NCBI RefSeq assembly: GCF_033115175.1
Contig: NC_084834.1
Location: forward strand, 37,182,077 to 37,246,076
Length of the DNA stretch: 64,000 nt
Source of the DNA: Lepus europaeus
Lineage: Eukaryota; Chordata; Mammalia; Lagomorpha; Leporidae
Reading direction: 5' to 3'
Part shown: piece by piece, positions 60,186 to 64,000 of the stretch
Layout of the letters: each line of letters opens with the position of its first letter
Position numbering within the stretch: the stretch's first letter is position 1
Notes under the pieces: model-generated
What the model was told of the DNA's origin: nothing
Databases searched by the model: none
The model's input: the letters and a program-made list of their open reading frames with translations, nothing else
Made by a program: the position numbers and the translations under genes

Positions 60186-60698
60186 GGGCACTTCAAAAAC
60201 TTAGTGGGAAATGGAATTAAAAGTTGAGTTTATTTTGGTGCTAAAAATTTCTTTTATAATGTTTGGAAAATGTGTATTATAAAAAACTGCATGATTTTTA
60301 AAAATATTTTGTACCAAAATAAACTCATACTTTTAAAATATGATTTTTTAAATATTTAATTTTATTTGAAAGGCAGAATGACAAAGAGAGAGAAACAGAG
60401 AGAGAGAGAGAGAGATCTTCTATCTGCTGGCTCACTCCCCAAATGGCTGCAACAGCTGGAACTGGGCCAGACCAAAGCCAGGAGCCAGGAGCTTCTTCCA
60501 GGTCTCCTACATGGGTGAAGAGGCCAAGCACCTGGACTATTTTCCACTGCTTTCCCAAGCGCATTATTAGCAGTGAGTTGGATAGGAAGTGGAACAGCTG
60601 GGATTCAAACCAGCACCCATATGGGATGCTGACACTGCAGGCAGTAGCCTAAACTTATACTTTTAATTCCACTTCTCTCAAACTTCTTGAAGTTTCCT
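60186..60698. mobile_element. Palindromic mariner-like MITE carrying a SINE
   Basis: The left arm (cacttcaaaaactt ... tggaattaaaag ... agtttattttggtgc) is mirrored by the right arm (accaaaataaactcatac ... ttttaattccacttc ... aacttcttgaagt). The arms form long inverted repeats; with the SINE at 60,337-60,650 and its duplicated site removed, the element is about 185 bp. No transposase. The family name is uncertain. Confidence 0.7.
60337..60650 (-). mobile_element. Classical C-repeat SINE inside the MITE
   Basis: 'aatatttaattttatttgaa' to 'gacactgcaggcagtagcct'. Target duplication aaactcatacttttaa (60,321-60,336) with one mismatch at 60,651-60,666; both copies are MITE sequence. Confidence 0.95.
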
Positions 60699-60711
60699 TA
60701 CACATATATTT

Positions 60712-61028
60712 TTTTAAAAATATTTATTTATTTATTTGAAAGGTAGAGTTACAGAGAGAGCGAGGTCTTCCATTTGCTGATTCACTCCATAAATGGCTGC
60801 CACAGCCAGTGCTGAGCCAGGCCAAAGCCAGGAGCCAGGAGCTTCTTTCAGGTCTCCCATGTGGGTGGCAGGGACCCAAACACTTGGACCATTCTCCACT
60901 GTTTTCCCCAGGCCGTTAGCAAGGAGCTGGATTAGAAGTGGAGCAGCCGAGACACGAACCAGCACCTATATGGGATGCTGACGTCACAGATGGCAGCTTA
61001 ACCCACTGTGTCACAATGCTGGTCCCCC
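60712..61028 (-). mobile_element. Classical C-repeat SINE
   Basis: 'aaaaatatttatttatttat' to 'tcacaatgctggtcccc'. Flank cacatatattt / cacatgtattt at 60,701-60,711 and 61,029-61,039. Confidence 0.94.
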
Positions 61029-61167
61029 CACATGTATTTCTGGGCCTCCCTCCCTCTTTGTTCTGGAGAATGAGTGAGCAGAGTGGCATAGTGTTCAGTG
61101 ACCACTGGGATTCCTCACACATAACCCTTTCCTTGCCTGCAAGCTCTTTGAAGCTATTCCTACAATT

Positions 61168-61506
61168 TTATTTATTCATTCATTTATTTATTTGACAGGC
61201 AGAGTGGACAGTGAGAGAGAGCACAGAAAGAAAGGTCTTCCTTTGCCGTTGGTTCACCCTCCAATGGCCACCGCAGCCGGCGCACCGCACTGATCCAAAG
61301 GCAGGAGCCAGGTGCTTCTCCTGGTCTCCCATGGGTTGCAGGGCCCAAGCACTTGGGCCATCCTCCACTGCACTCCCTGGCCACAGCAGAGAGCTGGCCT
61401 GGAAGAAGGGCAGCCGGGACAGAATCCGGCGCCCCAACCAGGACTAGAACCTGGTGTGCCGGCGCCGCTAGGTGGAGGATTAGCCTGTTGAGCCACGGCA
61501 CTGGCC
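61168..61506 (-). mobile_element. Y-type C-repeat SINE with perfect target duplication
   Basis: 'ttatttgacaggcagagtgg' to 'gagccacggcactggcc'. The 16-bp duplication agctattcctacaatt lies at 61,152-61,167 and 61,507-61,522 without mismatch. Confidence 0.96.
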
Positions 61507-61522
61507 AGCTATTCCTACAATT

Positions 61523-62082
61523 GAAGATCAGCTTGAGTGAACTTTTCTTACCCTTCAAGAGACCCTGCTTCTCTGGATTGGCCATCAGTTATTGCTTCTA
61601 TTGATGGAGAAAGAGGCTGTGGGTCTTGTGGGAATCTCAGGACAGGGGAGGAGATGAGCCCTGGGCTGGTGATAGGGAGGCCAGACCCAGGAAAGATGGA
61701 GAACTCAACAAGGCGTGTTGTTGACCAAGGCTCAGCAAAGGCAGTTCGCTGGTCAAGGTCTGGGCAGAGAGGGGCACAAGTTCGGAAATGGAAAGAGTGT
61801 TTACTCAGGCGGCAAGACATTGAGGCAGGCATTCAGCCACTGGAGAATAATTACAGACACGAGGTCAGAATGATCCTGTCATTAGTAAGACCACAAGGAA
61901 GTTGGGAGTTCCTGAAATACACCCCCCCCCCCCCCCGCCCCAGAGCAGCTAGTGGGCCCCATTCTGGAACTTAGGGAGAGGAGGAAAGAGAGGAGATGGA
62001 GGAGTTCCTTGGGCCATTGCAGGCTCTTAGCTTGTGTGGATAACTCAGGGCAAGAAAGAGGCTAGCTAGTGCGCCCTGCTGT
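61523..62082. other. Unique intron sequence
   Basis: GC-moderate; a chance 145-codon ORF (61,537-61,974) ends in the C homopolymer and shows no homology. Confidence 0.55.
61922..61936. repeat. C homopolymer
   Basis: Fifteen C residues, then gcccc. Such runs are length-unstable and error-prone in sequencing. Confidence 0.95.
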
Positions 62083-62430
62083 TGTAGTCCTTTTCTGTTG
62101 CCATAGCAAAATGCCTGAGCCTGGGTAATTTATAAGGAACAGAGGTTTGTTTGGTTCATGGTTTTGGAGGCAGAAAGACAATGAGCATGGTGCTGGCATC
62201 TGCTTGGCACCTGGGGGCGGCCTTCCTGATGCATGGCAACATGGCAGGGGGTGTCACCTGGTGAGCAGAGGAAATGTGCTAGCCCTAGTATCTCCACCTC
62301 CTCTTGTAAGCTGTTAATGCCATCATGGGGTCCTGCCCCATGGCATCATCTACTCTTAATCACCTCCCAAACGGCCCATCTCCAAATACCATTCACGTAA
62401 GACTTTGAGGATTAAGTTTCCAACACATGA
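62083..62430 (-). mobile_element. MaLR-type LTR in intron 1
   Basis: It starts tgtagtccttttctgttgcc, then 'gcctgggtaatttataagg', 'catggttttggaggcagaaa', 'aatcacctcccaaacggccc' and 'attaagtttccaacacatga', the reverse-complement order of a MaLR LTR. A SINE (62,431-62,773) interrupts its end; the remainder seems to continue at about 62,774-62,812. Confidence 0.78.
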
Positions 62431-62773
62431 TTTTTTTTTTTTTCTAAATAAAGACTTATTTATTTATTTGGAAGGCAGAGTTACAGAGTGAGAAGGAGAG
62501 GCAGAGAGAGATCTTTCATCTGCTAGTTTCCCCCCTAAATGGTCACAATAACCAAAGCTGAGCCAGGCTGAAGCCAGGAGCCTATAATTCTATCCAAATC
62601 TCCCATGTGGGTGCAGGGCCCCAAGGACTTGGGGCATCTGCTGCTTTCCCAGTCACATTAGCAGTGAGCTCAGTTGGAAGTGGAACAGCAAGGACTAGAA
62701 CAGAGCTTATATGGGATGCTGGCATTGCAACCAGCAACTTAACCCACCAAGCCATCATGCCAGCCCCAATCCC
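62431..62773 (-). mobile_element. Classical C-repeat SINE inside a MaLR LTR
   Basis: T-run, 'ttatttatttatttggaagg' to 'ccatcatgccagcccc'. Flank acacatga repeats at 62,423-62,430 and 62,774-62,781. Confidence 0.94.
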
Positions 62774-63007
62774 ACACATGAATTCTTAAGGATGAACTCA
62801 ACCTTGGCACCAACTGTCCCACAGTCTTCAAGGTAACGCCTTTTATGAATGCTTCATCTTAAGGGTGAAGCATCTCTACCTAGTAACATTTCTAACAGTT
62901 ACACAAATGGGGGCTAAGGAAAAGGCAGAACTTTTTGTAGATTTGTCAGTAAAAAACCAGAACAAAGAAACTGGAAATGGAAAGGATGCTGTGAAATCTA
63001 AAGTAGA

Positions 63008-63340
63008 GGGCCCGCGTCGCGGCTCAATAGGCTAATCCTCCGCCTGCGGCACCAGCACACCAGGTTCTAGTCCCGGTCAGGGCACCGAATTCTGTCCTGG
63101 TTGCTCCTCTTCCAGTACAGCTCTCTGCTGTGGCCCGGGAGTGCAGTGGCCCTGCACCCACATGGGAGACCAGGAGAAGCACCCGGCTCCTGGCTTCGGA
63201 TCAGCACGGTGTGCTGGCTGCCGGCCACAGCAGCCATTGGAGGGTGAACCAACGGAAAAGGAAGACCTTTCTCCTTTCTCTCTGTCTCTCTCTCTCACTG
63301 TCCAAAAAAAAAAAAAAAAAAAAAAAAAGAAAGAAAGAAA
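63008..63340 (+). mobile_element. Y-type C-repeat SINE with perfect target duplication
   Basis: 'gggcccgcgtcgcggctcaa' to a long A-tract and (GAAA)n. The 15-bp duplication gaaatctaaagtaga lies at 62,993-63,007 and 63,341-63,355. A piece of body ('gaggatggcccaagtgcttg') is deleted. Sense to TBC1D9, without AATAAA. Confidence 0.96.
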
Positions 63341-63529
63341 GAAATCTAAAGTAGATAAGGGTCAGAATCAGATGAGATTTTCCGGAGGTTGGAGAAAATC
63401 CCGTTATTCCAGTTTTCATTGATACTACCGCCCTCCGAATGTCCTGAGCTCCCTTAGAGAAGTGATCCTCGAAGCAGAGGCATTGACAGTTCCCAGATGT
63501 GGACTCCTGCTGCCCAGGGCCCAGTGACT

Positions 63530-63745
63530 GGAGCTGCCACAGAGCAGCTGTGTGCTTCCCGGGCGAGTTACCCTTCTCTGTGACCCAGGTCCTTGTCTAT
63601 CAAATGAAGATGGTAGTTGTAGTGATGTCCTCGGATAGTGTGAAGATTAAATTAGAAAAGCATGTAAGATGGTGAGAGTGACACCTGGCATACAGTCGTG
63701 GCTGTGAGCCATTACTAGTGATAGTTGGTAGTTGTTTTAAGGGTT
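63530..63745 (+). mobile_element. MIR element
   Basis: 'gggcgagttacccttctctg', 'tcaaatgaagatggtagttg', 'gtgaagattaaattagaaaa' and 'gacacctggcatacag' trace the 3' two thirds of MIR. Confidence 0.8.
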
Positions 63746-63804
63746 AATTGAATATCTATAGCTATATCTGTATCTATATTTATATCTATATCTCTCTATA
63801 GCTA

Positions 63805-63805
63805 G

Positions 63806-63848
<43 letters not shown>
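63805..63848. repeat. (TCTA)n microsatellite
   Basis: About 11 uninterrupted tetranucleotide units, preceded from 63,755 by imperfect TATATC repeats. Confidence 0.97.
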
Positions 63849-63849
<1 letters not shown>

Positions 63850-63855
63850 ATCTTC

Positions 63856-63975
63856 TCTGAGCCATAGTTTCCTGCCACTAAGTCAGGGATAATTTATCTT
63901 CTCTATCTCCCAAGATGGTTGGGGAAATCAGATGATACACTGCGTGTGGGAGAGCTTCATCAATTGTTCATGTAA
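63856..63975 (+). mobile_element. Second MIR fragment at the window end
   Basis: 'tctctgagccatagtttcct' and 'aagtcagggataatttatct' match the MIR core; separated from the previous MIR by the TCTA microsatellite. Confidence 0.65.
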
Positions 63976-64000
63976 CGGAACTAGGATTTTTCTCAAGGCA

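Noticed and set aside
61537..61974. 145-codon ORF after a SINE
   Set aside because: It starts within a SINE flank, ends in a C homopolymer, and has no recognisable domain or codon bias.
29740..64000. TBC1D9 exon 2
   Set aside because: No frame contains anything like the expected LLVGTLDVV continuation; exon 2 must lie beyond the window or is missing from it.

Overview
This window is mammalian nuclear DNA, almost certainly from a lagomorph (rabbit or hare). The evidence is the very dense tRNA-derived lagomorph C-repeat SINE: about 66 copies in 64 kb, with heads like 'ggggccagcgctgtggc', B boxes like 'ggttcgagtcc' and tails 'aaataaataaatc'. Ancient MIR, L2, MER5A, MaLR and L1 fragments shared by placental mammals lie between them. 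There are no bacterial or viral genes, operons or CRISPR arrays. Species choice within lagomorphs and all repeat names rest on remembered consensus sequences, not on a search.

Only one real protein-coding exon is recognisable. At 29,610-29,739 (+), inside a CpG island of about 1.2 kb (28,690-29,900), lies the first coding exon of TBC1D9, a TBC/GRAM-domain Rab-GAP-family protein. It opens [15 protein letters not shown] and ends at a GT splice donor (29,740). No later TBC1D9 exon is visible, so 29,740-64,000 is read as the first part of a long intron 1. Positions 1-28,690 are read as upstream intergenic DNA. A processed CKAP5 pseudogene (minus strand, 14,650-16,080, itself split by a SINE) is the only other recognisable protein homology.

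Layout. 1-28.7 kb: stacked SINEs in both orientations (25 plus, 12 minus), the CKAP5 retrocopy, an H-DNA-type pyrimidine tract (21.22-21.41 kb) and a MaLR LTR 0.5 kb upstream of the CpG island. 28.7-29.9 kb: promoter, 5' UTR with a 26-codon upstream ORF, and TBC1D9 exon 1. 29.7-32.7 kb: repeat-poor proximal intron. 32.7-40.5 kb: a decayed antisense L1 broken up by SINEs and by an 0.83-kb retrocopy of an unidentified 3' UTR. 40.5-64 kb: intron with mostly antisense SINEs, a short L1 insertion with clean target-site duplication, a palindromic DNA transposon carrying a SINE, a MaLR LTR and a terminal TCTA microsatellite with MIR copies.

SINE labels: 'classical' means the AAATAAATAAATC-tailed form; 'Y type' means the form with 'gctaatcctccgcc' heads and ends near 'ctgtcaaaaa', which appears least diverged. 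The most informative pattern is orientation: SINEs inside TBC1D9 intron 1 are 23 antisense to 6 sense, and half of the sense copies lack the AATAAA-bearing tail. I found no previously undescribed gene system.
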